Of a DNA stretch of 64,000 nt, positions 1-13,100 are shown piece by piece. The stretch is taken from positions 62,001 to 126,000 of the forward strand of contig CAJNOL010000012.1 of the NCBI GenBank assembly GCA_905250125.1, written 5' to 3'. This stretch comes from Rotaria sordida (Eukaryota > Rotifera > Eurotatoria > Philodinida > Philodinidae). Under the pieces are notes generated by a model. That model saw only the letters and a list, made by a program, of their open reading frames with translations. It was not told the origin of the DNA and searched no databases. Within the stretch, counting starts at the first letter, position 1; the number at the start of each line of letters is the position of its first letter. The position numbers and the translations under genes were made by a program.

Positions 1-3000
1 ATTGCGGCTGCTTCGGAACCAGTAGAAGTTAAATTTAATTTAACCTTAGGTCAAAAATATATTCAAAGCACAATCACAGTAAAATCAGGTATGTCTTCTT
101 GTATTAAATATCGCGTTTAAAAAAAAAACATATTTGATATAGGTGAAACACGCAATGCTACATTGACTCTACCTTTTGAGTTTCCTACTGGTGTTGGTGA
201 ATTGACTATTGTTGGAAGTGGTGGTATTCGTTTTAAAGATAAACGAGATATCATTGTTTATGACAATCGTTATGTTGTTCTGGTTCAAACATCGGCATCT
301 ACCTATCATCCAGGTGATATCATGGAAATTCGTGTTGTTGCAACAAATGAAGAACTCATGCCAATAGAAAATGGTGAAGTTCTTATTGAAGTTTATGTAT
401 GCCTTTATTTTCTTTTTCTTTGAAATCACAAATATATATTTCTCATTGTAGGATGCTAATTTTAAACGTGTTGGTGAATTTGCAACCATTCCCATTCATT
501 CGGGTAAATTATTTTGTTTAAATATTTTGTTTTCAAAATTTGATTTGATTTTATTTAGGTATTACCGAAACTTTTAAATTTTCAATTGGCACACAATGTA
601 ATACTGGTACATGGCTTGTTTCAGCTACTATTGGCAATACAACATCATCTGTTGAAGTACTTGTTGCTCGACCAGTTACACCATCATTTGATGTTAAAGC
701 TATATTTCAACGATTTCTTCTTCGTACAGATAAAACTCTTCGTGGTATTATTGAAATGCATAGTGATAATAATATGCCAATTTTTGGTCGTGTTATAATG
801 GCTGTTGGTCAAATTACTGAACAAGACATGAAAATGATGAACGGACAACAAAATTTATTTCCACAACAAGGACAACAAATTTTATTTCCACAACAAGGAC
901 AACAAAATTTATTTCCACAACAAGGACAAACAACTGAAGAATGGAGAACATGGAAATCACGACAATTTGAAATAGCTGGTCGTGTTGAAATCAATTATGA
1001 TCTTTTATCATTATTTAATATTGATGTTACTAAAGCTGTTGCTATTAGAGTTTATATTCAAGTCGCTAATCTTGTTTCTGATCAAGAACGTATAATTGAA
1101 CATGTTATTCCTGTATTTATACATAATGTTATTTATGATATTCATCCACTTCATTTTGAAACTGGTATGAAAAATGAATTTAAAATTATTGCCAAACGTC
1201 CTGATGGTAAACCAGCTAAAATGGAAAACTTAATTGTTACTGTTTCAATGATGATGAGTAATGAACAAGGAAAAGTACAAGAAGAAAAATCAGTTGACAT
1301 TAAAGATTTTTATACACGGTATGTATAATTTTAAATAGCTTAAAAGAAAAAACTTCTTTCTTTTAGTGGTCGTAATGATATTGGTTTATTCAATATAGAA
1401 CTTCCAGATAATTGTATTGGTGTTCTTATGACAGTATATTTTCTTGTTTTTGTTTATTTTTAATTTTCTATTTTATGTCAATAGATAACACCATTAAGTG
1501 AAGATGGTAATAAACGTGGTTATCGTACTCATGCTGTTCCACTTATGCCAACACCTCGACGTGGTACTAGTGGTGCTAAATTATCAATTGAATTATTACC
1601 AACAACTACAAGCAAAGTTCAAATTGATGCTAATGTTCCAGTTGTTAGTTCACAAATTTCAACTGTTGGTCATACATCAAAATTTTATATTCAATTGACT
1701 CCATCGAAAGCAGTTAAAAAATTTGAACCATTACCAATGTCATATGTACTTTTAACAAATGGTCGTATTACACATACTGGTGAATTTATTATTCAACCAA
1801 CAAATGAATGTCAATCAAGAAGTCAACGTTCTATTATATCAGAAGAACAAGTACGATCAACTTGTGTATTTAATGGTACTTTATCAATTGAAATTACACG
1901 TGATATGATGCCATATTCATCATTACTTGTATATACATTTCAACCATCATTTGGCTTCAATGTTGCTGAATCATATCGATTTTCAGTTGCTGGACTTTTT
2001 CAAAATACATTACAATTAAAAGCAGGCATTGTTCCATTTATATCAACTAATACAATGATTACAGATGAAGATAATGGTTCTACTAAAGATCTTGATTCAT
2101 TAGAACATGTTGTTTTCGAACCAGTATCAATTTCAAATCGAGCTCAAGGTAAATCACGTATTGAACTATCACTTAGTGGTCCCCCAAATTCAATCGTCGG
2201 TGTTAATGTTATTGAATATGATAGTGTTATACAAGGTTTACCAAATGAAATTACTAAAGAACGTTTACTTCAATATTTAACAACTTATGAGCAAGTACCT
2301 ATTGTTGGTATGCCAACGATTCGAACACTAGCAGATGAACAAATTGATTCTCATACACACGAAGTTGATACAACAGATGGAAATGAAGTTCAATATTTAG
2401 CAACAACAATGAGACGGGATGATAAAGAACATCAAACACAAGACATGGAGAGTACAACATCATCTTATAATATGAATGATGAAGTAACAGACGAGATGGA
2501 TTTAGAAAGTCAAACTATGCATTTACTTGAAGGTTTCGATTCTGAAATGTTAATAAAAAAACCAAGTAAAACATTAAATAAAAGAGCTATTATTAGCGAA
2601 GAAGAAGAAGAAAACAATATTCATCGTGAACGTTTAGTCAGTTGAATTATTATTTAAAATTTTTTTTTTAATGTTTAATTTGAACTTTTCTTTTTTGTAG
2701 GGATTTAAAATTCGTTATCCAATTGAAAAGTTAATATTTGGTAGTAGTTCATCTCGTAGTTTAAGACCAATTGATGGTGATGATGTTTATACAACAACAA
2801 ATATGGAACGATTATATGGTGACATAAATAGTCGAAGATTACACTCACATTATCATCGTCGAACAGTGAAATCATTAAATCAATATGATACTATGGTTAA
2901 TGATAATGATTATGTTGTTACAGCAAGTATTCCATTGGTAACGAACTCTAATGTTGAAGTGAATCAACAAAATGAACCAGAAGAACCAGATGTTCAAAGT

Positions 3001-5710
3001 CTAAGATATGGTACACCATCATGGTATGAAAAAATTAATTTAAAATTATCATTAATTTCACAAGAAGCATTAATATTTATGCAATCAGCATTAATAATTG
3101 TTTCTGATTTTTCATCATTATATATTCCACCTGATATATCACGATCAAATTTAACTAAATTATTTTCAAAATATCGTGAACAATTAATAATCAGTAGTGA
3201 TTCTGAACCATTTGATATTCGTGATGAAGCTCGTCAATTACTTGAAGAATATTTTGTAGAATCTGATTTATCGATGATTCCACCACAAATTACACTTGAA
3301 GAACAAGCTCGTATTGGTTACTATCGTTCAATCTTTTTTCATACAACTCGTATTGAATCTCAAGGTACTGGAAAAGTTCTTCTTCCACGAAGTAAACCAT
3401 ATGCAACATGGCTTGCTACGGGATTTGCACTTAACTCCAAAACAGGTTTATCTGTTGCTCAACCAATTCGTCTTCCAACAAATTATGGTCTTTTCATTTT
3501 TGGTAATTTTCCTGATCAAGTTCAAACTGATGAACAAGCACTCTTAACATATGGTATTAATAATTATCTTGATAAAGATTTAACTAACGTTGTTGTACGT
3601 ATTCGAACTTCAACTGATTTTCATATTATTGAACAAGATGAAGAAGAAAATGTTAGATCAAGCACTGGTCAAGATTATACAATTACATTTCCATCTATTA
3701 AATCATTAGGTGTTGAAACACATGATATTATTTTGATACCAAAATATGCTGGTGTTGTTAAGATTATACTTGAAGTTGAATCGGAATTCGGTGGTGATTA
3801 TGAAATTTTAACAACTTATGTACGTGAATCAGATATTGAACGTAAACAAATTACAACACATTTATATGATTTAACAAATGAAAACAAAACCTATGGTCCA
3901 ATTGTTGAAAATGTCACTACATCAACATTTCTTCGATCAGTTCAAATTGCTGTTTCAGGTAAATTTTAAAAATATTCTTTTAAGTTTAATCTTTTTTCTC
4001 CAAATTTAGGTACTGGTCTTGATCATCTTGTTAAACAAAACACAATGGAAATAAATTCATTAATTGGTATTGATCGTGCAATTGTTCATCTATGGCGTTT
4101 ACTCGGTCTTTATCGTTATTTTCATGAAACATCACAAATGGAATCAACACTTTTAGATGCAACAATGAGAAGTATTACAATAGCTTATCAAAATCTTCAA
4201 TTTTATAATAATTATAATGGTTCATATTCATTTATTTCTAATCAAGATGAACAAAAATCATCACTTTATTTAACATCATTAGCTTTTGGTGCTTTAATTT
4301 CACCATTTATAACTGTTCATGATAATGTTGCAATTAATCGTACTTTAACATGGATTTTATCTCATCAACAAAATGATGGTTCATTTGATGATCAAGGTTC
4401 ATGTTTTCATTATCGAATTTGTTCAGGTAAATTTCATCGTGAATCATTAACAGCTATTGTTTTATATACAATGACATATAATAATGTATCACAATATGGA
4501 CCTGAATTTGTTCATCGTCGATTATATAACGGTGAACAAAGTCCAATAGTACGTGCTCAACATTTTTTAGAATCACGTCTTGATGCTGTTAAATCATGTT
4601 TATTAACGACAACATTAATTGAATTAGCTCTTGTTCAATGTCAATCATTATCGAAACAATTCAAAGAAAAAATTTATGAAAATGTTCGTAACCGTCAATT
4701 AACTGTTTTACCTGAAGATGGTTCAAAATTTTTAAAAACTGTTAATGAAAATATAACATTTGATGATCAATTATTAATTAATGCATTAACACTTTCAATT
4801 TATGCTAATTATAATGATTGGAAAACAACACTTGACATTGCTCGTTGGATGGTTGAACAAATAGAAATTCATCCATGTTGTAGCACAGTTTTAGATGATA
4901 TTTTTTATATTGAAGCTTGGCTTAAAACTGCTTATCTTTTTCATCAATATGTAGGATCAGAAAATTTCTCAGTTCTAATTAATGTTACAGCTGATAATGG
5001 ACAACACAAAGAATTTAATATTAATTCATCTAATATGGATATTACACAAAAACTTAGTTTTAGTCTACCAGTTAATCAAATTACTTATACAGTTAGTGGT
5101 TTTGGTATTGCTAGTGTTAACATTGAACAAATATATATGGAAAAAGAACAACAAACAGTTCAACCAGTTTCATTTCAATTAACTAATGAATATTTACCAT
5201 TATCATTGTTAAATGAAATTACAGCTCGAACATGTCTAATTTATACACCAACATCTAATGATCAAAAATTAGCTAAAGATATTTCTAATCGTACTATTAT
5301 TGTTGAAATTCAAATTCCATCAGGTAAATTCATTATTAGAAAAAATTTTTTTAAATTTAGAGTTAAATTTCAATTTTTATTTAGGTGTACGTGTAAATCT
5401 TCGTCAAATAGGATTCTTCTTAAGTCGAGTTCCAGAAGCTATGTATTTTACATTTAATGAACGTACTAATAAAATAAATTTCTTCTTTAATATTCCATCA
5501 GCTGTATATGGTAAACAAATTTGTTTTAATTGGCGTCTTGAACGTTTATCTATTATTGTATCATGGACTCCAATTCAAATACGTGCTTATGATTATCTTC
5601 AACCAGAATCACAATTAATTCGTCTTTTTCCAGTAGAAATTGAATCAAGTTTTTTTGGATATTCATCATGGAAAATTTTCATGAAGCTCCATCAAAACTT
5701 GAACAATTAA
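1..5710 (+). CDS. Alpha-2-macroglobulin-family protein without thioester, 5' end outside window
   Basis: Nine exons can be joined in frame: 1-88, 143-396, 452-503, 559-1318, 1367-1433, 1485-2636, 2701-3958, 4010-5323 and 5385-5710. All introns are GT-AG, and about 1,756 residues are visible. The order is that of the A2M/CD109/TEP family: macroglobulin domains; a long charged, variable stretch in the bait-region position (about 2340-3000); an A2M core with YATWLATGFALNSKTGLSVA near 3410; an alpha/alpha-toroid region (QQNDGSFDDQGS near 4370); and a C-terminal receptor-binding domain with IQIRAYDYLQPES near 5575. Where the family carries the thioester GCGEQ, this protein reads GIDRA (4066-4080), so it cannot form the thioester. 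It is probably a secreted structural or regulatory relative, as with the thioester-less arthropod Mcr proteins (inference). The start and signal peptide lie before base 1. Very sure of the family, unsure of the function. Confidence 0.93.
843..929 (+). repeat. 27-bp coding minisatellite, three copies
   Basis: A 27-base unit starting GGACAACAAAATTTATTTCC occurs at 843, 870 and 897 with one or two changes, followed by a partial fourth copy. It encodes three copies of the nine-residue block GQQNLFPQQ inside a macroglobulin domain of the A2M-like gene. The length keeps the reading frame. Confidence 0.95.
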
Positions 5711-7133
5711 CAAATAGAAGAATAATGAAAATTAACGTATGCTACATATAAACCAATGTTCAAAATGACTCGAATGATTTTGCGTCTTATCATCTAATAT
5801 GGAGAATCAATCTTTTTTTCATTTTACAAATTAATATCTCCTTTTTTTTTGGACTATATCCTTTCCAATCTCATGAGGAAAGTCTTGGAGTTGTTTAATC
5901 ACACTTAAGCTGGAACTATGCACATCATGTAGATCCTACTGAATTATGAATACCCTGAAAAGAGTTCGAGTTCATAGCTTATTGTTGCCGATATACCACA
6001 TTCTTACGATATTTTTAAATACAATGCCAGAACTTTCCGCAAGAAAACTGGTTTTTGGAATTTCAACTTAATACTTTGCATAGAAATAAGCCTTAACAAC
6101 AATAGTTTATTATGAAATTTTCAAATGTTTTCGTTGTTTCTATCCTAGGATACAACTATGATAAAAGTACATCTTTCACATGGCAACCACACCCTTTGTT
6201 GGTTCGATGTTCTTATTTCGAGACGAGAACAAATTCAAATGATCTGACACTGCCATAATTAGCTACTCTCGTTGAGTCTTGTTTTTAGTTGAAATTCGAA
6301 AATTGATTTTTCTGAGGAGAATCACGACATCATATTTAAAAAATACCATAATAATGTAATATGCCGGCAATAATAAGCTATGTGTCTGAACTCTTTTCAG
6401 GATATTTGTAACCCATTAGAATCTACTTGATGTACATGCTTCTAGCTCAAATACGACTAATCAATTGTAGGATTTCCCTTGTCAGTCAATCGTTTCTCTT
6501 CTATTTCATTCGTCTACGCCCATGTATATGTTTTTCCATTTGTTTTCGTCTTTGTCTTCATGTACAATATCCGATGCTTTTCGTTCCTTGTGTACATATG
6601 ATTATGTGAATTGTATGTCTTTTCCTTGTCTGATGTATAATAATTTTTTTCTTTCTCACAGTTGCTGTTAAGATTAGATTAGACTAAAAATAGATGATTA
6701 AACATATTTCTCCATCTCAAATATATATGAATATTAAAAAAACAATTAAAACTGATAAATAATACAAGAAAATATTCTACTAATGAGTGTTCTATAATGA
6801 ATGGCCGTTTTTTGTATCTCTTTTTTAAAATTATCTATGCATTCAATTTTCAGCGCTGCGACAAGCGGTCGCATAAAATTTTGTTTTGTTTTGAAAACAA
6901 AAAATATATAATTAAAATCAACTTTATTTTATAAAGTGTAGAGCTTTTCACGCTGGATCTTATGATATATTTTGTGTTTAAAATAAAAGTACTAGAAGAT
7001 AGAAAAATCGGCCATTCATTATGGAACATCCGTTATAATTTTATTTTGGTTAATTAACGCTAAAAAAAAATTCTTTTTATTGAATAAACAAGATGGAAAC
7101 AAAAGGAATTATTTTATTTACAAATTAATTATT
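5711..7133. other. Intergenic region between convergent genes
   Basis: This lies between the 3' ends of the A2M-like gene and CD2BP2. It holds a degenerate copy of the 0.6 kb foldback element (5905-6450) and otherwise AT-rich sequence. No gene is seen. Confidence 0.7.
5905..6450. mobile_element. Foldback element FB-A, copy 1 (old)
   Basis: The outer ends are inverted: GGAACTATGCACATCATGTAG near 5912 and a matching reverse complement ending in ATCTACTTGATGTACATGC near 6421. The interior follows copies 2 and 3 (22950-23557, 26273-26857) along its length, for example TTGTTTCTATCCTAGGATA near 6136. No coding capacity. This is the most diverged of the three copies. Confidence 0.8.
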
Positions 7134-9696
7134 TTAATCAAGATAAAGATCAAAATCAATACGTTTTATAGAATAAAATTGTTCAGTACCAACACGACGA
7201 CAACGAACTTTATCTTTATCTAATTTTCCTTCGATGTTTGTTAAACGAATCATTTGTTCAGTTGTAAATGGACCTTGAATAGTACTATTGTTATCGGTTG
7301 TATATTCCCAAAGAGTAGTCGATGAATCTATATTTTAAAAATCAAAAATAAATGAGATAAGATACAAACAAAACAAAAAAATACTATCTACCGTTTTTAT
7401 TATTTGATAAAGTTGAGCTTGTAATTGATGCAGTAATATCACTGTCACCATACATATCAAATGTTGGATTATTAGTTGAACTAGAAGCAGATGATTGTAA
7501 CTGATCAAGTTTTTTTTTAAGTTGTTCATAAGTTTCTTGATAAATATCAAGTTGACCATTCGATACAAATTGATCGGCAAGACCAGTCATTTCTTCAAGT
7601 AAAAGTTTATTTTTTTTTAATTCTTCTGATGTTAATTCAACAGGTGATGCAGTTGGAATTTCACCGGGCAATGGTTTTCGTTGTTTTATACGTTGTTTAG
7701 ATTTATTACTGAACAAAAAAAAAACAAAGCAATTTGATAAAATATTAAAACAATATTTCTTTGAAGAAAAATTTTTACCTTGTGGCAGCTGCTCCAAGTC
7801 GTTTTATTGCACGAACAACAGTTTCATTAGGTTGCATAATTGCAAGTATAGATTTTAGAGTATTAGCTTCATTAAATTGATTATCACTTGTTTCATCATC
7901 ATCATCTTCATCATTATTTGATGAATTCATTTTTGATGGATCATCAGGATTTTCTTCAGTTGTTTGAGAGTTTTTTAATTTATAATTTTTTACATTAGTC
8001 CAGTCGATTTCATCAAGCCATGCATCATGAACTTCGTCTTTCTATAAATGAAAATCATCAAATAACAAACTCATTTGATCGATAATCAATACAAAAAAAA
8101 AACAAACAGATATCCATTGAAGAAATTTTTGATACTTTGTTATAAATAACAAAAATATATAAAAGACATCTAACTGTCTGCGCTAGAATTAAAGATAGAT
8201 GGGTGTAAGCTCAATAACTCGACAACAGTAACAGCTAATGACAGAGATGAAACCGGTACCAGTGTGTCTTATTGACTTTTTTGCTTTTATTATCTCATAG
8301 AGGATATATAATGAAATTTTGTTGGAAGTTAACTACATCAAATATCATTATCCACAGATGGAATAGTATGACAACTCATCAGTTCAGTGTCGGTATAGAT
8401 TTCAGACAGGCCGATTCGATCTACTCGGACTGATACCGGTCGTGAAAAATCCAGACCGGTTCCATCTCGGGCTCATGACCTGCGATTTTCAGCAATCGAA
8501 AGGGAACTCCGAAGGTTTTTTTTGTCTGATACTGTATAAGACAAAATTTCTTTAAAATCCATCATCTTCGCGAAACACTCAATAAACTGCATGAAAATAG
8601 TGTCCCTGTTCGATGTAATTTTGATTTTGACATGTACTTCAAATCTATAGTTCAAGGCGAGATCCAGATGATTATCTACTTACATCTCAATGTGAAGCAA
8701 ACAAAATCGCACAGATATTCAGTCAAATTCTATAGAATTCTTGACTGTAACCAAATATTCTGACTTTTTATCGAAGTTTCTTTGAAATGGAACACTGTTA
8801 AATATTTCGCAACGATGATAGATTTTACTGGACTTTTAATATCGTAAAAATCTCTTTGGTCTTCTAAAAAACCGTTTTAGATGAAATCATATAAAATAAG
8901 ACACAATAGGAAACTCAGTATCTTCTATTACAGGCCAGAGGAGATAGTCCACTTGGAGTATTCTTGACAATTGTACTTGACTGTATTAATAGAATACTCA
9001 AGGAATGTGTAAACTATTCAATATGTCTAAAAATTACTTCGATTATAATTCTTCATGATTATATTTAAACTATCAAACTGTACTACAATAGAGTATTCAA
9101 CTCAAGAAAACTCAATCTGTTTAATTGATCTATTCAGTCGATTAGATTTGTTCTTGACTTATTTGTTACTCATACGAAAAACTTTTTTATTATAGAAACA
9201 AACACTTAACCAAAACTAGCAATAGAATTTCTCTTCTGAAAACAATGATTTCAATTGTTATCTATTTCTAAACCAAAAAACAAACATAAATATTAAAATT
9301 TTACATACATCTTTTTTTCTCCATTGAAAACATCCACTTTCATCATAATGTCCTTCTTCCATTTCTTCTTCAATATTAAATGGTGTAATTTTAACTTCAT
9401 CATCAAAACCAATTGTGGCTTTTTCTTGTCCAATTTCTAGATACACAAAAAATAAATAAATATTACGTTTATATTTTTTTTGGAATAGCGATTATTTTCT
9501 TTAACTCACCATCAAGATCATCTTGATTCATTGTTTTAGCATTATCTTGTTCATCATCATCTTCATCACTGTCTAATGTATATTTTCCACTATGTAAACG
9601 TGTATTTTCACTTTCATTTGGTAATTTCTTTTGTTTTTTACTTGTTTGATCTGTTTCAATATCAGTAGTAGAAACTATTTTACGTTTTCGTTCCAT
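7134..9696 (-). CDS. CD2BP2: CD2BP2 homologue (U5 snRNP 52K, GYF-domain protein)
   Basis: Five exons: 9510-9696, 9309-9436, 7779-8041, 7392-7708 and 7134-7327; all introns are GT-AG and phases agree. The protein starts MERKRKIVSTTDIETD and has an acidic SDEDDDEQ tract, then the family block ITPFNIEEEMEEGHYDESG, then DAWLDEIDW. A GLADQFVSNGQLDIYQET block follows, and a C-terminal GYF domain (LWEYTTDNN, IQGPFTTEQM) ends in YSIKRIDFDLYLD. This is the full arrangement of human CD2BP2, a U5 snRNP component that binds PPG-type proline motifs and leaves the tri-snRNP before activation (known for the family). Intron 2 (8042-9308) is unusually long and contains a MITE. The ATG lies only 6 bases after a good AG acceptor in the gap behind PHF5A, which suggests trans-splicing. 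Confidence 0.96.
8241..8471. mobile_element. MITE-like element M-B, copy 1, in CD2BP2 intron 2
   Basis: The terminal inverted repeats are ACAGAGATGAAACCGGTACC at the left and a copy at the right that reads CCCGAGATGGAACCGGTCTG on the other strand. The interior matches the reverse complement of 22258-22550 over almost its whole length (for example AATATCATTATCCACAGATG). No coding capacity. Confidence 0.8.
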
Positions 9697-9796
9697 ATTT
9701 ATCTAGAATAACACAATCAAAAAAGAACAAAAAAGATTTTGTAGTTTATTTTCTACATAAAAAACATGAAATATATATATATATATATGTATTTAT
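9697..9796 (-). promoter_or_regulatory. Candidate operon spacer: poly(A) signal plus trans-splice acceptor
   Basis: There are 97 bases between the PHF5A stop codon and the CD2BP2 start. On the minus strand an AATAAA lies at 9745-9750. About 40 bases later a TTATTCTAG acceptor (AG at 9703-9704) is followed by just six bases, ATAAAT, before the CD2BP2 ATG. A 3'-end signal followed by an AG acceptor with a very short leader is the layout of spliced-leader operons. Bdelloid rotifers are reported to trans-splice (known); its use here is inferred. An ordinary 5'-UTR intron is the alternative. The spacer also holds an (AT)n run near 9775. Confidence 0.55.
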
Positions 9797-10129
9797 TTAA
9801 CGTTTTTTAAATCCAAACTTCTTTCTTTCATAAAACAAATCTGTTTTAGCACTTCCTAAATTAACAATTTTTGGACAACCATCACGATCTTTTTCCGTAA
9901 TTGTACATTCTCGACAATAATATGCATCTGAACAACCAGGACCACCACATATAACACAACGACCTTGATATGAACCATAATTACATTCATCACATATTCG
10001 TACAAGTGTTGTCGGACGTACATATGAATCACAAATAACACAACGACCATCACATTTTTCACATAGACGACCGATTGCAACACCAGCTTGTTTACGACAA
10101 AATATTAAATCTGGATGATGTTTTGCCAT
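9797..10129 (-). CDS. PHF5A: PHF5A / Rds3 homologue, SF3b subunit
   Basis: A single uninterrupted 110-residue frame, the usual length of this extremely conserved protein. It opens [20 protein letters not shown]. It carries the Cys pairs of the zinc-binding knot ([29 protein letters not shown]) and ends [19 protein letters not shown]5A is a core SF3b subunit of the U2 snRNP and helps form the branch-point adenosine pocket (known for the family). It is immediately upstream of CD2BP2 on the same strand, placing a U2 and a U5 snRNP protein in one probable transcription unit. No intron, unlike nearly all its neighbours. Confidence 0.98.
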   Translation of the reverse strand: MAKHHPDLIFCRKQAGVAIGRLCEKCDGRCVICDSYVRPTTLVRICDECNYGSYQGRCVICGGPGCSDAYYCRECTITEKDRDGCPKIVNLGSAKTDLFYERKKFGFKKR

Positions 10130-13100
10130 TTTGATTATTGAGATTTTCTCTTATCTCATTGATGTTCACGTCGTTTTTCGTTTACACTACTTCTCTAGAT
10201 CAGTGACACCTGCACCTAATTGGTCATATACATAAAGCGAGAAGGAGCCAAAGAATGGAGATGTATTTATTTATTGGTTTTCAGTTAATAAGTATAAGGG
10301 AAACGAAAGATGGCGTGAGCTAACACTGTAAATTAGATCAAAAGAACAACGATTCAGAAAAGAGCACTATCCAATTACGTAGATACCTAACGAACTTAAG
10401 ACTAATATAATCTATTTAGATATTGTTTTCTCGGTTTTTTTTCTTTTGAATATCAACAACTATATGAATTTAGTTTTTTTAGATATGTTTTTTCTGTATG
10501 AATTTTCTTTTTCAAATAATAGTTGTGAATATTTATAAGTACTACTTTTTCAATTTTCCGATCTCAATAGTACAACAAATAATACACCACGCTAATGTTC
10601 AGCATGAATCAAATTTTGTAACTCGAGTTGGATACTACGTCACGTTTCCTTCTCCTTATACTTATTCACTAAAACAAAAAAAAATTTATCAGTTTTTTCT
10701 TCTTTTCTCTGTATATATTACCAATTAGAAGAATAACGTCGTTGATGTGGAGAAGTATCTGTTTGCCAGTGGGATAATTATTATCTAATCTAAATAGACG
10801 TTGACGAGATAAAATAATTATCTATTATGAGTGTCTGAGTTGTTAAATTTGATGCCTATTATGTACATATGTTTATGCATCATCCGTTAGTGATGGTGGT
10901 CTGATCCAAGTGCGCAAATGCCATCTTACTATAAGTGTGCTTATATATCTATTGAATTAGTTTCAGACCTGTATGATGAGTAGCTTAATCTACTACAATC
11001 AATGAATCCAAATTTATCCACCAAAAGTTCCGTGGAATTTGAGTTGAAAAATTATGAAGACGCATAACAAGTAAAATACTCACCTATTTATTATCTTTAT
11101 TAGTTTTTCTTTGTAATTGATCTTATCTACAGCTACAAACATCGACAACAAAATTCGGCTTGGTATCTTTATTGATCGTACCAAATGTTAATTTAAACTT
11201 AGGTTGTTTCATGGGAAATTTGTTTTCATACTTTTTCCTCCATTTTGTAGACGCTATACTCTACTCTGAGAAATCATTTGAAATTGACTACAACTTAAAA
11301 AAGAATGAAATATTGTTTTGTATGTATAAGCTAGTTAATACTCTGCTCTTATTGATATGAAACTGAGAGAATTTCTCCCAAAATATCGATCATGTCAGCA
11401 GCAGAAACTTTTTTTATTTTGAATTGAAAAATCTCATTTGAAAGCCCAAAAAAAGTCACTACGAAATTACAAATATGAGCCCGTTCGGACTTGTCTATGA
11501 GAAATGGCAAGACTTCAAATTTTCGGATCATACTCTTGAAACGTCTTTTTCAGTTGTCATGGTATTTCACCGTTTTCTTCACGATTACTTCATTAATCGA
11601 GATGGGGAATATAGCACATAATAGATCATTTTTTACGCTACAAAACAGGTCTATTCTATTATCTTTTGAATAGCTTTCTGTATGAGAATGGAACCATAAC
11701 ACAAAAAATAAGAAAGCAGTTTCCGGAATTGGCCATGTTGACACTTCTTCAGCTCGCAAGGCATGCCAAATTAAGTCTAACTTGACCTGACTTACCTAGC
11801 TCTGACAGTTTCAGGCATCAACTTTTAGTAGCTTGGAAACAACCATAGGCAAAATAAGGACTTTCAGTCTGGATTTTTTAAAAAATGTTGTAGCCCTAGT
11901 CAAGGTGCATCTTTTGGTATGTTTTTCCTTGTGTAATTCTGCTATTTCGATGCCAACACGAAAAATCCAAAGAAATAAAAAATTTTGTTTTTTAGAGTTC
12001 ATTGAAAATTCAAAATTTTATTTTTGTTTCTACAGTCACAAGCGTGGTGGGGTAGTTTCTGTGAGGTTTGTCATGTAAAAACCATATAACAATATGACTT
12101 TTAAATAAAACAGAAATGTATTAAAGAAAATAATTCAACTATGAAAGATAGAAAAGTGCACTGATTTCTCTAAACGAAAAAAAAATGCATTTCTAAACGA
12201 ATTCATTTTGCCATTTCTTTTGTACTTGAAGAAAGATGACAATCAAAAATCTGTAGTTGAACAGAATTAGCTGTAAAGAAAGAAGGTTTGAAACAGAATG
12301 AGAAAGCCCACGAATCGAATTTTGCCTTTCAATCGCCATTTCATTTTAGACGAACTTCGCAAAAACCTTTATTATAAACATTTATTGATGATTGAGAGAC
12401 ATATTGATATATCGAGAACCTTCAATCAAATCATGACTTAACTCCAATAAAACTATGATTCATTCATAAACAAGATTAAAGTGTCATTGCACAAGGTTCT
12501 TGTGTGTAACCTTGCTTTTATTTTATCGCGGAATTGATTGTGAATGAAGAAATATTCCTTTTCAGCGATTGGATTCATCAAATGTCTACATAATTCAATA
12601 AAAAAAAACTGGCAATCTTTATGAACCCAAAAATATTATTCGAATGTGAAACGATTCATTATCATAGATCCAGAGAAATGTGAGAATTTTTTATCAAGTG
12701 AAGAAATAGATCTGATTTAAATCCATTTCAAATACGTTATGTCTACATCTGTTAAAATGATAAATCTCATTATATTCGATACATTTCACAAATATACAAT
12801 TCTTATATTCTTCGAAAATATTTTTAATCGAAACACTTACATACTTTCGAGCTGAAGAGAAGTTAATAAAAATCATACTACTTTTTTTTTATTAGATATG
12901 CAACAAAAAGCTTTTTCATTAGAGAAATTGAAGAATTATTTTTGTCGTCAATCAATCTATTGAGTTCGTAGACGACCATGACGTTTTCTAAAAAGAAGAG
13001 ACAAAATCTTTTTTTTTAAATTATAACAATATAATTGTTGTTAGATTTCTTCCCTGATAGCATTCTTTCATCACAATCGTATCCAGATAGACGTGACCAA

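Noticed and set aside
5640-5757. The last 20 codons of the A2M-like frame look weak, while another frame over the same bases (EAPSKLEQLTNRR) has coding-like codons, hinting at a frameshift near the end.
   Set aside because: No single-base change gives a clean family-like ending, and the receptor-binding domain is already complete, so I kept the open frame.
11340-12080. Higher-complexity intergenic stretch that could be an old transposon.
   Set aside because: I could not find inverted ends, a target duplication or a second copy.
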